From positions 1-64,000 of the forward strand of contig WGMS01000009.1 in NCBI GenBank assembly GCA_016124935.1: DNA of 64,000 nt, read 5' to 3'. Position numbers and translations under genes: made by a program. The notes below the pieces were generated by a model, which worked only from the letters and a program-made list of their open reading frames with translations, did not search any database and was not told the DNA's origin. The stretch's first letter is position 1; each line of letters starts with the position of its first letter. Of this stretch, positions 41,218 through 50,008 are shown piece by piece. Source of the stretch: a bacterium. Lineage in GTDB: Bacteria > Cyanobacteriota > Vampirovibrionia > Obscuribacterales > Obscuribacteraceae.

Positions 41218-41643
41218 TCATTTTCTGCTCTTCAGAAGATCGCGAATCTCTTCAAGAAGAATCTCCTGCCGGGGTGGGGCTTCTGGTTCGGCAGACTTTT
41301 CGGCTTCTTGCTTCTTGGCGGTATTGATCATTTTGACCAGCAAAAACACAGAAAACGAGACGATCAGAAAGCTGATCACATGGTTGATGAAAAGACCATA
41401 GTTGACCGTGGCGGCTCCGGCTGCTTTGGCGGCGGCCAGGGATGCATAGCTGCCTTCGCCGAGATTGAAGAAGAGATCGCTGAAATCGACATTGCCCATT
41501 GCTTTACCCACCGGGGGCATGATCAGGTCCTCAACCATGGAAGAGACTATCTTGCCGAAGGCGGCTCCGATAATTATCCCTACCGCCATATCCACAGCGT
41601 TGCCTTTGACGGCGAACTCTTTGAATTCCTGAAGCATTCCCAT
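41218..41643 (-). CDS. mscL: Large-conductance mechanosensitive channel
   Basis: A 141-residue inner-membrane channel that opens on hypo-osmotic shock. [44 protein letters not shown] is the MscL N-terminal helix and pore-lining TM1. TM2 is [22 protein letters not shown], and a charged cytoplasmic helix ([15 protein letters not shown]) ends the chain. The gene stands alone. Confidence 0.97.
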   Translation of the reverse strand: MGMLQEFKEFAVKGNAVDMAVGIIIGAAFGKIVSSMVEDLIMPPVGKAMGNVDFSDLFFNLGEGSYASLAAAKAAGAATVNYGLFINHVISFLIVSFSVFLLVKMINTAKKQEAEKSAEPEAPPRQEILLEEIRDLLKSRK

Positions 41644-41843
41644 GCCTGATTTCCTCCCGATTCTGAAATTGAGAACTATTGAAGCACGGCATGAAAAAAA
41701 TTGCAGGCGTCCTTGTTAACTTAATAGAAATGAGAAATGACGCATCATATACGCCACCACAAAACAGAAAAAAAACGGTACGCCCTGGATCTTCCCGGCC
41801 CGGCTCTATATAATGACCAGAGCCGCAGTTAAGGGGACCACCT
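41644..41843. promoter_or_regulatory. Divergent promoter region of mscL and the glycosyltransferase
   Basis: Two hundred bases with an AT-rich core. TATAAT at 41809-41814 fits a -10 box for the rightward glycosyltransferase gene, 30 bases before its ATG; no good -35 is seen at the matching distance. Confidence 0.4.
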
Positions 41844-42908
41844 ATGAAAATCGCCCAGCTCGCCTCATCAGTCGAAAGCGTACCACCAGCCGGCTACGGC
41901 GGCACCGAAATCGTGGTCAATCTTTTGACCGAAGAGCTTGTGGAACAGGGTCACGAAGTCACTCTTTTCGCCTCAGGAGATTCTAAGACCGCTGCCAGAC
42001 TTGTCAGTATCACAGAGCAATCGATGAGGGCGGATCATTCTATTCCCCAGTCCAGATGGGCTGCCTACGACATCAGGACACTCCTCAAGTTGGAGGCGAT
42101 GCAGGACCAATTCGACATCATTCACAACCATATGAGCTGGCAGGCCCTGCCTTTTCTGGCTAATTTGAGAAAACCGGTGGTAACCACCAATCACAATCCG
42201 ATTCGAGACTACTGCAAAGACATTTATTTCGCTTATCGAGAGCTGCCTTATGTCTCGATAAGCGACGCCTATCGACGTCTGAATCATCCCAAAGAGATCA
42301 ACTATATTGGCACCGTATACAATGGCATCAACCTGGACGACTATCGCTATCAAAGGGATAAAGAGGGAGAGTATCTGCTTTTTCTCGGGCGTATCTGCCA
42401 CGACAAAGGTACACGCGAGTCCATCGAAATCGCCCGTGCCCTTGATCTGCCCCTGAAGATCGCCGGCAAAATAGACCGCCGGGATCAAGAATATTTCGAC
42501 AACGAAGTCAAACCCGAACTCGGCAAAAACGGCATCGAATATGTGGGGGAAGTAGATCTGCTCCAGAAGAACGAACTGTATAGAAATGCCATCGCCGTCA
42601 CCTATCCTATTAATTTCGATGAACCTTTCGGTCTGGTCATGGCGGAAGCCATGGCCTGCGGGGTCCCTCTCCTGGCCCTCGAAAGAGGCTCTGTCAAAGA
42701 GGTGCTGGAAGACGGTCAAACGGCCATAGTCGGCAATTCTGTCCAGGAGCTTATCCGCCGTTTTCCGGAGCTAAAAAAGATCCGCCCGGAAAACTGCAGG
42801 AAGCGTGTAGAAAAGCTCTTCGGCAAAGCGGAGATGGTCAAAAATTATATAAAAATCTACGAGCGGGTTATTGAGATCCAAAACAGCAAAATCGAGCAGA
42901 ATGCCTGA
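41844..42908 (+). CDS. Glycosyltransferase family 4 protein
   Basis: A 354-residue GT-B enzyme that moves a sugar from a nucleotide donor. The acceptor-domain start reads MKIAQLASSVESVPPAGYGGTEIVVNLLTEELVEQGHEVTLFASGDS, the YGGTE glycine loop of GT4. VYNGINLDDY and FLGRICHDKGTRESIEIARALDLPLKIAGK begin the donor domain. The sugar-nucleotide motif E-x7-E appears in DEPFGLVMAEAMACGVPLLALERGSVKEV. Length is typical. The acceptor is unknown; it could be a glycolipid or surface polysaccharide. Confidence 0.92.
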   Translation: MKIAQLASSVESVPPAGYGGTEIVVNLLTEELVEQGHEVTLFASGDSKTAARLVSITEQSMRADHSIPQSRWAAYDIRTLLKLEAMQDQFDIIHNHMSWQALPFLANLRKPVVTTNHNPIRDYCKDIYFAYRELPYVSISDAYRRLNHPKEINYIGTVYNGINLDDYRYQRDKEGEYLLFLGRICHDKGTRESIEIARALDLPLKIAGKIDRRDQEYFDNEVKPELGKNGIEYVGEVDLLQKNELYRNAIAVTYPINFDEPFGLVMAEAMACGVPLLALERGSVKEVLEDGQTAIVGNSVQELIRRFPELKKIRPENCRKRVEKLFGKAEMVKNYIKIYERVIEIQNSKIEQNA

Positions 42909-42947
42909 GCGGTCTGTATACTGAATTCGACTTATGGAGTAATAGCG

Positions 42948-43730
42948 ATGATTACATCAAAAGCCGCCCGGCATATTTATCTGGTTCTCCTTCTGAATCT
43001 GCTTCTCTGCCTGGGCGCGCCAAAAGCGGAAGCCGCCGGCACCATCGCCAATATCGACGGGACCTGGGACTCCAAATATGGTGTCATAGAGCTAAAGATG
43101 GAAGGTCAGACCAAAAAAGGCGAAGCCATCGTGAGCGGCAGCTACATAAGCGGCAGCAATGTTGCTCCTATTATCTGGGGACGCCTGGAGAACTCGGTCT
43201 TGAAAATAGAGTACTACATGAAATGGCAACCGCTGTGGGGCTACGCCGAATTCATCCTGGATGGCAACCAGGGTGTGATGCGGGGCAAGTATTTCCAGAC
43301 CGGTCAGAGCGGCGAATGGATACTGAACCGCCGCGGTGGCGGTCCCATCAAATCGAGATCCGACCTCAGAACCATAGCGAATCCTGCCACCGACAGAGCG
43401 CCTCGTATCTTTTCGGTGGAAGGCAAATGGGACTCGACTTTTGGCGAGGTCAATCTAAAAGGCACTTCCCTCGCTGTGGTCAAGCAGCTCAATGGCTCCT
43501 TCACAAGACCGGATGGGAAAGTGGCAAAGATCACCTTCGGCTCCTTCATGCGCCAGCCCGGCGGCGGTATTCTCAAGATAAATTATGAATGCCCCTGGAA
43601 CAAGAGCAAGGGTACGGCACAGTTCAGACCGGATCAGTATATGGGTGGTCGAATGCTGGTCGGTGTCTACAATGAGGGTGGCAAGACCGGTCCATGGATG
43701 CTCTGTAGACCGGCCGACTATAAATTCTAA
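42948..43730 (+). CDS. Secreted protein with two copies of a beta-rich domain
   Basis: A 260-residue exported protein with a signal peptide (residues about 1-29, cleavage near AEAAG). Two similar units of about 95 residues follow. Unit 1 begins IDGTWDSKYGVIELKMEG and ends QSGEWILNRRG; unit 2 begins VEGKWDSTFGEVNLKGTS and ends KTGPWMLCRP. Each runs GxWDSxxGxxxL ... LKIxY ... G.W.L, a pattern suggesting a small beta-barrel or lipocalin-like fold and an internal duplication. I know no named function. It lies 39 bases after the glycosyltransferase. Confidence 0.7.
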   Translation: MITSKAARHIYLVLLLNLLLCLGAPKAEAAGTIANIDGTWDSKYGVIELKMEGQTKKGEAIVSGSYISGSNVAPIIWGRLENSVLKIEYYMKWQPLWGYAEFILDGNQGVMRGKYFQTGQSGEWILNRRGGGPIKSRSDLRTIANPATDRAPRIFSVEGKWDSTFGEVNLKGTSLAVVKQLNGSFTRPDGKVAKITFGSFMRQPGGGILKINYECPWNKSKGTAQFRPDQYMGGRMLVGVYNEGGKTGPWMLCRPADYKF

Positions 43731-43779
43731 GTACTTCTCGACTGAGCTATAATCTACCGACCAAGCAGGAGAGATTCGT

Positions 43780-45042
43780 ATGAGCAAAGAGACGGACGTC
43801 ATTATAGTGGGCGCCGGTATGGCTGGTCTGAGCTGCGCCCTCACCCTTCAAGCCGCCGGTCTGGACGTGGTCGTGCTCGAGGCCGACGAGACCTGCGGTG
43901 GTCGGGTGCGTAGCGATCGTCTCGACGGCTTTATTCTAGATCGCGGCTTTCAAATCTATTTGACGGCTTATCCTGAAGGCAAAAGATTTCTGGATTATGA
44001 CAAGCTCAATTTCAAGAAATTCTATCCCGGAGCAATTGTGCGTAAAGATGGCCGATTCCACCGCGTAGCCGACCCTATGCGCAGTCCGAAAGATATATTT
44101 GCCACCCTGACCGCACCGCTGGGTAAACCAGCCGACAAGGTGAAAGTGGCCTGCCTGCAAAAACAGCTACAAATACAGAGCGTCGAAGAGATTTTCGAGA
44201 AACCGGAATGCACGACCTATGAAGTCTTGCGCCGAGAAGGTTTCTCCCGGCAGATGATCGATGATTTCTTCAAGCCTTTTCTAGGCGGAATCTTCCTCGA
44301 AAGAGATCTCAAAACTTCCAGTCATGTTTTCGAATTCGTCTTCAAAATGCTCGCCCTGGGCGACAATGTTCTACCGGAACAAGGAATGCAAGCCATTCCT
44401 AATCAACTGGCCTCACGCCTGAAAGACGACACCATAGAGTACGGTCAGAAGGTCGAGGCGATAAAAGATGACTCGGTGGTACTGGCCTCCGGCAAGAAAC
44501 GCTCGGCAAAAGTAATAGTGCTGGCTACGGAACAGACAACCGCATTGAAACTGCTTCACAAAGAGATTCAGGCCAATTATTGCTCCCAGACCAGCCTCTA
44601 CTTCTCTTCGGATGAAGCCCCTCTGAAAGACCCCTGCCTGGTTCTGAACGGCGACGGCGACGGTTATGTCAACAATCTGGTGGTCCTCTCCAACGTCTCA
44701 CCAGCTTACGCCCCTCCGGGTAAAGCACTGACTGTAGTGTCATGTGTCGGAGATCCGCCGGTGGGGGACGCAGAGCTGGAGAACCTGGTCCGCCAGGAGA
44801 TGGAAGAATGGTTCGGCGCATCGGTGGGAAGCTGGAAGCATCTGCGGACATATAGAGTCAGATATAGCCTCCCCGCCCAGTCTCCTACTGCCAGAAACAG
44901 CACCTTCAGAAGCTATCAAGCCGATGAGAATCTCTATCTATGCGGCGACTATCTTGAAATAGGCTCTATAAACGGCGCCTTGCAGTCAGGGCGAAAAGTG
45001 GCGACAAAAATCCTATCCGAAATTTTTGCTAAAGTCGGTTAA
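43780..45042 (+). CDS. FAD-dependent amine-oxidase/desaturase-like oxidoreductase
   Basis: A 420-residue flavoprotein. The Rossmann FAD motif is VIIVGAGMAGLSCALTLQAAGLDVVVLEADETCGGRVRSD, with the GG motif GGR. FKPFLGGIFLERDL and the C-terminal YLCGDYLEIGSINGALQSGRKVATKI (second FAD contact) match the flavin-containing amine oxidase / protoporphyrinogen oxidase / phytoene desaturase superfamily. Several cyanobacterial and melainabacterial members are annotated only as NAD(P)/FAD-dependent oxidoreductases. The substrate cannot be told from sequence. Confidence 0.9.
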   Translation: MSKETDVIIVGAGMAGLSCALTLQAAGLDVVVLEADETCGGRVRSDRLDGFILDRGFQIYLTAYPEGKRFLDYDKLNFKKFYPGAIVRKDGRFHRVADPMRSPKDIFATLTAPLGKPADKVKVACLQKQLQIQSVEEIFEKPECTTYEVLRREGFSRQMIDDFFKPFLGGIFLERDLKTSSHVFEFVFKMLALGDNVLPEQGMQAIPNQLASRLKDDTIEYGQKVEAIKDDSVVLASGKKRSAKVIVLATEQTTALKLLHKEIQANYCSQTSLYFSSDEAPLKDPCLVLNGDGDGYVNNLVVLSNVSPAYAPPGKALTVVSCVGDPPVGDAELENLVRQEMEEWFGASVGSWKHLRTYRVRYSLPAQSPTARNSTFRSYQADENLYLCGDYLEIGSINGALQSGRKVATKILSEIFAKVG

Positions 45043-45124
45043 AACTAAAACCGTAGTTCCGGCAGTTATAAAATGGTGTAAAAACGGGCAGAATATAATA
45101 GTAGGCGCATCTCCGGTAATATCT

Positions 45125-45700
45125 ATGCAGGTCAGCGATATTAAGGAAAAGAGAGTGGAAACTCCGCCGGAACTGGAAAACCAGGGTAAAAGTACTCTGG
45201 CCTGGGTTGTATTCGCACTTTTCGTAGCCCTGGCGCCCTTTATAGTCATTCTTATTCCTAAAATTGCCGGACCGATGGTGCTCTTTGGCGCCCTCATATT
45301 TTGCGGTTTTTTTCTTATCAAAGATCAACGCAGCAATCTCCATAAAAATGCCCTTAAGCTCTGGCAGGCAAGAGAGAAAGCCGTGCCGATCAAAGTCGAT
45401 TTGATGGCTCAAGCGGGGGAGAACAAGCGTTTCTACTTCGGTCTCGATAAATCGTCCACGACTCTAGACACAGAAAACTTCATCATCTCCCAGACCAGCG
45501 AAGGTGGACGAGAAAAGCTGGCGTCTTTGCTGGCCGGCAAAGAGCGCATTGAGCTACCAAAAGCCTCTCTGGTGAGCGTCAAAGAGAGCGAAGATCTCAT
45601 ACTTATTCTTCTGGGCTCACACCGCTACTGGTGCCGCCCCTGGAACTTCCAGCTCAATTTCAACGACCAGATCAAGTTTTTCGAAGAGAAGTCTCAATAG
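45125..45700 (+). CDS. Hypothetical protein with two membrane helices
   Basis: From ATG 45125 it is 191 residues: a short polar N-terminus, two adjacent helices (STLAWVVFALFVALAPFIVILIP, AGPMVLFGALIFCGFFLI), then a soluble beta-rich domain (KRFYFGLDKSSTTLDTENFIISQTSEGG; LVSVKESEDLILILLGSHRYWCRPWNF). The frame is open back to 45026, which would overlap the previous gene by 17 bases; neither start has a strong ribosome-binding site. The layout resembles YcxB-like membrane proteins, where a helix pair is followed by a small barrel, but this is only a resemblance. Confidence 0.6.
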   Translation: MQVSDIKEKRVETPPELENQGKSTLAWVVFALFVALAPFIVILIPKIAGPMVLFGALIFCGFFLIKDQRSNLHKNALKLWQAREKAVPIKVDLMAQAGENKRFYFGLDKSSTTLDTENFIISQTSEGGREKLASLLAGKERIELPKASLVSVKESEDLILILLGSHRYWCRPWNFQLNFNDQIKFFEEKSQ

Positions 45701-46108
45701 AACAACAAGATAAAAAGCCAGTCTCTGGGCAGGAAACTGGCTCTATTACCTTGCTTGGGCGGGTAAGCAAATTGTGTGTTGATTGGATTTCTTTATATTA
45801 GGGCGGCAGTATAACCACAACGTTACCGAATCAAAATTATTTGATTCATTTGCGGTGGCGAAAAATCTGAAAAATGAAGCAAGAACCAGCAAATTGCTGG
45901 TCCTCGCCTGTCCTTTCCCCTTGTCGATTCCGCTTTCTTCCTGGTCTTCGACCAGTCGGTCAGCTTTCTCCTTAAATTCTCGGAAGCGCTTCTTTCATCC
46001 TGGCTGTTTATTCAGCTCTCTCGCTCTTCCTGACTATAATCTATTTCACCAACGTTACCTCAACGTGACCGAAGCAGAATTTTTTCAAAAATTGCAAAAA
46101 TTGCCGTT
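45701..46108. other. Intergenic region between convergent genes
   Basis: A GCCAGT/ACTGGC hairpin (about 45718-45743) just after the stop at 45700 may be a weak terminator. A 115-codon frame at 45783-46130 overlaps the end of the response regulator and has a random-like composition. Nothing else is seen. Confidence 0.35.
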
Positions 46109-46783
46109 TTACTCGACTTCGAACTTATAGCCCAGACCCTTGACCGTCTTGATCAAAGAATCCTTGCCCTCCTGGGCGATTTTTTTGCGCAAGCGCAAAA
46201 CACGCTGACGTACAGCCTCATCAGTGGCTTCCGATTCGGTCTTGAATACTCTGTTCAGAAGTTCATCAGAACTGAAGAGCCTTCCTGGACTTTTCATAAA
46301 CAGCTCCAGCAGGGCGAACTCGGATGGAGCCAGATTAACGGGCTGGCCAGCATTGGTCACCGAACAGGTAGCCAGATCCATGCGCAAACCGCCGGCTTCC
46401 AGAACCTTCTCTACCATCTGGGGAGGTCTGCGCAGCAAGGCTTTAACCCGCGCCATCAATTCCGAAAATGCAAATGGCTTGGTCAGATAGTCATCGGCAC
46501 CAGAATCGAAAGCCTCGACCTTGTTGGGTACGTCCGATTGACCGGTAAGAAACAAAATAGGAATCTGTCCGCCGGATGTTCGATACTTTTGACAGATCTG
46601 GATACCGGTAAGCCCGGGAAGATTCCAGTCGATGATGGCCAGATCGTAGTGATAATAGGTCAGACGCTCCAGACCTTCAAGACCGTCATCCACCGCCTCG
46701 ACAATATGATTAAAAGCGGCCAGAGCCTCTTCTACCACCTGGGAGACTTTAGGGTCATCTTCTACTACAAGAATTCTTGCCAT
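46109..46783 (-). CDS. OmpR/PhoB-family response regulator
   Basis: A 224-residue two-component regulator. The receiver domain MARILVVEDDPKVSQVVEEAL holds the acidic pair, Asp52 in LAIIDWNLPG is the phosphorylation site, and LFLTGQSD and DDYLTKPFAFSELMARVKALLRR supply the Thr and Lys. The C-terminal winged helix (VNLAPSEFALLELFMKSPGRLFSSDELLNRVFKTESEATDEAVRQRVLRLRKKI) binds DNA. No kinase is adjacent; the nearest is the PAS histidine kinase at 50009, transcribed the other way, so pairing is uncertain. Confidence 0.95.
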   Translation of the reverse strand: MARILVVEDDPKVSQVVEEALAAFNHIVEAVDDGLEGLERLTYYHYDLAIIDWNLPGLTGIQICQKYRTSGGQIPILFLTGQSDVPNKVEAFDSGADDYLTKPFAFSELMARVKALLRRPPQMVEKVLEAGGLRMDLATCSVTNAGQPVNLAPSEFALLELFMKSPGRLFSSDELLNRVFKTESEATDEAVRQRVLRLRKKIAQEGKDSLIKTVKGLGYKFEVE

Positions 46784-47550
46784 GAACTCGCTATTTTATA
46801 TAAGGCCTGCAACTCCTATTTATTATCCATAATTTGACCTGGATAAAACAGGCAAAAAGGATCTTCAGTCCGATAAATGCGTGATTCGAAAGAAATAGCG
46901 TGGAGGCAGATTTTTTTGAGTAAGGAAGCGCCGGAGCGAGAGGCTCAAGGGTCCTGAACTCGCTTTTCCGGGTCTACAATGTCACCCGACGTCCTGCGCC
47001 TCAATTAGCAGGGAGGCTGAACACGAAAATAAGTCGGCAAACTCTATTGACATGGGGGCTTCCTCTTTTGAAAGTCAACTCTGTCATTTGCGCGCATCAG
47101 GCCGCACCGGCTCCCATGCCTCGCCATAGCAAGACACAGCCCCTCGAGCCGGATCGAAATCGATTCAAAATTCACAAAACAAATCCAGACCGCACCACAG
47201 GCAGTGACATGGCACCACATAGGATGGCGCGCCATGGCCAGGACGATAGCGTGCTGTCTGCCTTTTTTCGAGAAAGAAACTTTGCCGAAGCGAATACAAT
47301 CGCCCTGTTCAAGAGCGTTTTCACAGGCAATTACTGAGGCGTCCACAGAAAACGAATCAATGCCGATAGATCGCAGATACGGCAGTAAGCCTTGAAAACA
47401 AGATATAAACCGGGCCTCGCCTACCCGGACCATGACACGCCCTCCAGATTACCCACCAGCACCCAATATCCAAAGGCAGGCCGATCAACTGATCTTAAAA
47501 ATCGAGATTACAAGCCTTATCCTTGTGATCCTTGTGTCGATATTGCAGAC
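46784..47550. other. 767-base region with no convincing gene
   Basis: A bulged hairpin (46931-46971; CCGGAGCGAG with CTCGC-TTT-TCCGG) and the palindrome-rich stretch GGCGCGCCATGGCC (about 47226-47239) are visible. A reverse frame of 129 codons (47044-47433) codes two LAMARH segments but has a Cys/His/Trp-rich, shuffled look and no recognisable family. It may be a decayed gene or non-coding RNA locus. Confidence 0.3.
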
Positions 47551-49758
47551 CTAAGCGTAGCTGCCCGGCGGACGAAGAATCCAGACACCGGCTCTGAATC
47601 GGCTGGTGTTGTAATAGCTGCTCAGACCGGTCTCGATCCACTGAGCCTGACCGGAGCTGTTGTGATAGACCCTGCCGTTGTAGCCGACTATACCGATATG
47701 GGAGCCTCCACCGCCAGCTCGATAGTTGGATGTTCGAGCACCGATGACGACATCTCCGGGTTGAGCTTCGCTGACATGCATCTTACGCCAGCCGTTATTC
47801 AAGAGCTGACTTTCAAGACCGCCCACCCCGGCGTTTCTGGCATAATCATAACCGCCGGCGCTCAGTACGGCAGAGACACTGGCGGCGCACCCCAACCGAG
47901 CCGGGGTGCCCCTGATAAAGCGCCAGAGCTGACGACCGACGCTATTGCTGGCAATCTCAGCCAGGGAGGCGTTGCCGCCGGGGCTCCAGTCACCGCGCCT
48001 TCTGCGCTCATAACCATTTGGATCCTGACCGGGATAGTCACGATAAGCATATTCATCGCGCTGGGGAGCGATATAGACTTCCTGATCCGGAGGTCGCAAC
48101 GCCCATACCCTTCTGCCGAACTCCTGAGAGCTGAAGGCGTCTCTGACATCGGCTTCGGTCCAGACACCGTTTCTGGAATCGTTATGATATACCCGACCGT
48201 TGGTGCCGACGATGGCTATATGGGCGTTGCCGCCGCCTTCTTCCCAGCGTTCATTTTTACCGCCGTAGAGCACATCTCCGGGACGAAGCTGGTCCAGAGA
48301 GACCGGCTGCCATCCCCGGGCGAGAAGCTGCCTTGCCAGGGTCGAGACCCGACCGCCGTTGGCGTACTGAAAGCCTGCTGCCTGCAATACTTCAGATACA
48401 CTCGATGTAGCCCCCAGACGTCCATCGCTGGTATCCGGCGCAAAGTCCGACTGCTGCCACATCCGGCGCCCGACCGAGTTGCGAGCGGCATCATAGATGC
48501 GTCTGGACTTATCCTGACTGTTGCCTGGCGGTCCTTCATAGCTGCGGTCGTAAGGGCCATCCCCTGGACGATTGCCGCTGCGGTCTCCAGAGCGATAATA
48601 CTGGCTCCAATAGTCACGCCAGTAATCGCTCCAGTACTGTTTCCAGTAATCGCGCCAGTAGTCGCTCTCTCCTACCTGGGAACGGTGCTGATCTTCGTAG
48701 CGCTGCCAGGTCTCCTGCTCGCGAGGACGATAGTCCGAAGAGCCTGGACGATAGTCCGAAGAGCCTGGACGATAGTCCGAAGAGCCTGGACGATAGTCAG
48801 AATAAGAAGGACGATAGTCCGAATAAGAAGGACCGTCGTTATAGCCGGGATTGATGTCACGGCGGAAGTTATCTCTTATATCTCTGTTTTGACCGGGCGG
48901 GTCTAGAGGCGGTCTCAAAATAAATAGCTGGTCTCCATAAACCGCCGGATCGAAAGCATCCTGCCTGGATACATTGGTCCAGTTGCCGGTGTTGGCGTCG
49001 GAATGATAAACCGAGCCCCCGGGACCGACTATGCCGATATGGGCATTCCTAGAATCCTGATTCCAGCGTGTGCCAAGCTTGCCGCCGACGATCACGTCGC
49101 CTTCTTTAGCCTGGCTGACACCAACAAGCTGCCAGCCGTTGGCGACCAGCTTTTTCACCAGATTGTTGTTGTTAGCCGAATCGGCATAATCATATCCCAC
49201 CGATTGAAGCACCAGAGAGACGCTGGCGGCATCGGCCTGTCTGCCATTATCCAGATACTCGCTATAGCGGCTCTGCTTCCAGATAGGATGACCGTCGGCT
49301 TTGCGGGCAATCAAAGAGATGGCGTCATTTCCCGAGAGAACCAGAGGATTGTCCTCGCTGCGCTCGCTCCGGGAAGCGGGTCTTTCTGTGCGCGAGTCGC
49401 CGGGGTTAAAACGAAACGGAGATTCCGCCTCTTCCGGACGTTTATAGATACCGTCGGGAATCTCGAGCTGACTGGTTCTGTCGCCACTATATTCAGGGGT
49501 ACGGGGGTGGCGACCTGGGTCGATCGGTTTGAATTCCAGAACTTTGCCTGTCACGGAATCGGAACTGGAGCTTGAATTGGAGACTGAATCAGCCTTTGTG
49601 GCTGCTTCTAGAGAATTTATGTCACTCAAAGGCACCGAGCCTCTGGAAGAGGCGAGAAAGTTTCTATATTCAGCCGAAAGATTCTCCTTAGCCTGGCTTG
49701 CTTCCGGGCTACTGGCGACCTCTTTGACTGACTCTGGTCTTTCTAGACTGGCGCTCAT
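47551..49758 (-). CDS. Protein with three NlpC/P60-like (CHAP-type) repeats, only the last keeping its cysteine
   Basis: A 735-residue protein (start ATG 49758 with AAAGGA upstream; the frame extends 20 residues to 49818). A polar N-terminal 140 residues is followed by three copies of a papain-like cell-wall hydrolase domain at about 146-284, 421-557 and 599-731. Each has the helix after the nucleophile (ASVSxVLxxxGYDYA), GD(V/L) in the middle and a catalytic-type His in (N)AHIGIVG or SHIGIVG (His240, His513, His687). The nucleophile position is Asp176, Ala450 and Cys624, so only repeat 3 can be active. Linker 1 is SDYRPGS heptads plus a Trp/Tyr-rich run. No signal peptide is visible with either start, which is odd for a peptidoglycan enzyme. 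A gene duplication history is clear. Confidence 0.75.
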   Translation of the reverse strand: MSASLERPESVKEVASSPEASQAKENLSAEYRNFLASSRGSVPLSDINSLEAATKADSVSNSSSSSDSVTGKVLEFKPIDPGRHPRTPEYSGDRTSQLEIPDGIYKRPEEAESPFRFNPGDSRTERPASRSERSEDNPLVLSGNDAISLIARKADGHPIWKQSRYSEYLDNGRQADAASVSLVLQSVGYDYADSANNNNLVKKLVANGWQLVGVSQAKEGDVIVGGKLGTRWNQDSRNAHIGIVGPGGSVYHSDANTGNWTNVSRQDAFDPAVYGDQLFILRPPLDPPGQNRDIRDNFRRDINPGYNDGPSYSDYRPSYSDYRPGSSDYRPGSSDYRPGSSDYRPREQETWQRYEDQHRSQVGESDYWRDYWKQYWSDYWRDYWSQYYRSGDRSGNRPGDGPYDRSYEGPPGNSQDKSRRIYDAARNSVGRRMWQQSDFAPDTSDGRLGATSSVSEVLQAAGFQYANGGRVSTLARQLLARGWQPVSLDQLRPGDVLYGGKNERWEEGGGNAHIAIVGTNGRVYHNDSRNGVWTEADVRDAFSSQEFGRRVWALRPPDQEVYIAPQRDEYAYRDYPGQDPNGYERRRRGDWSPGGNASLAEIASNSVGRQLWRFIRGTPARLGCAASVSAVLSAGGYDYARNAGVGGLESQLLNNGWRKMHVSEAQPGDVVIGARTSNYRAGGGGSHIGIVGYNGRVYHNSSGQAQWIETGLSSYYNTSRFRAGVWILRPPGSYA
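48728..48832 (-). repeat. Five tandem 21-base repeats inside the triple-domain gene
   Basis: Units at 48728, 48749, 48770, 48791 and 48812 share the start CGATAGTC. The first three are identical and the last two diverge in the second half. They encode heptads SDYRPGS and SDYRPSY in the linker between repeats 1 and 2. Copy number may vary between strains. Confidence 0.9.
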
Positions 49759-50008
49759 TGTTTCCTTTGGGAAGGCGTACCGGTCGAAGCATTGGCAATT
49801 ATTCGACACTCCGATCATGGGGTTGGATGGATTTATCCGAACGCACTTCGAGATTCCGTGACATCTTCTACAGTTTAGATATGGCGGGCATTTTGAGGAA
49901 TGGGGGAAATACGAATGAAACCGGTCCGAATTACTTAATATGCATAGCTCTAACTGTCATCGGGAAAGATTAATCTGAGAGCCTCTCATTAATAATCAAA
50001 TTGAAGCT

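Noticed and set aside
45783..46130. Forward gene of 115 codons
   Set aside because: Overlaps the response regulator and reads as translated AT-rich spacer.
47044..47433. Reverse-strand gene of 129 codons
   Set aside because: Cys/His/Trp-rich, random-like composition, no ribosome-binding site or recognisable motif; mentioned only as part of the gap.
48728..48832. CRISPR array
   Set aside because: The 21-base units are contiguous, without spacers, and encode in-frame heptads.
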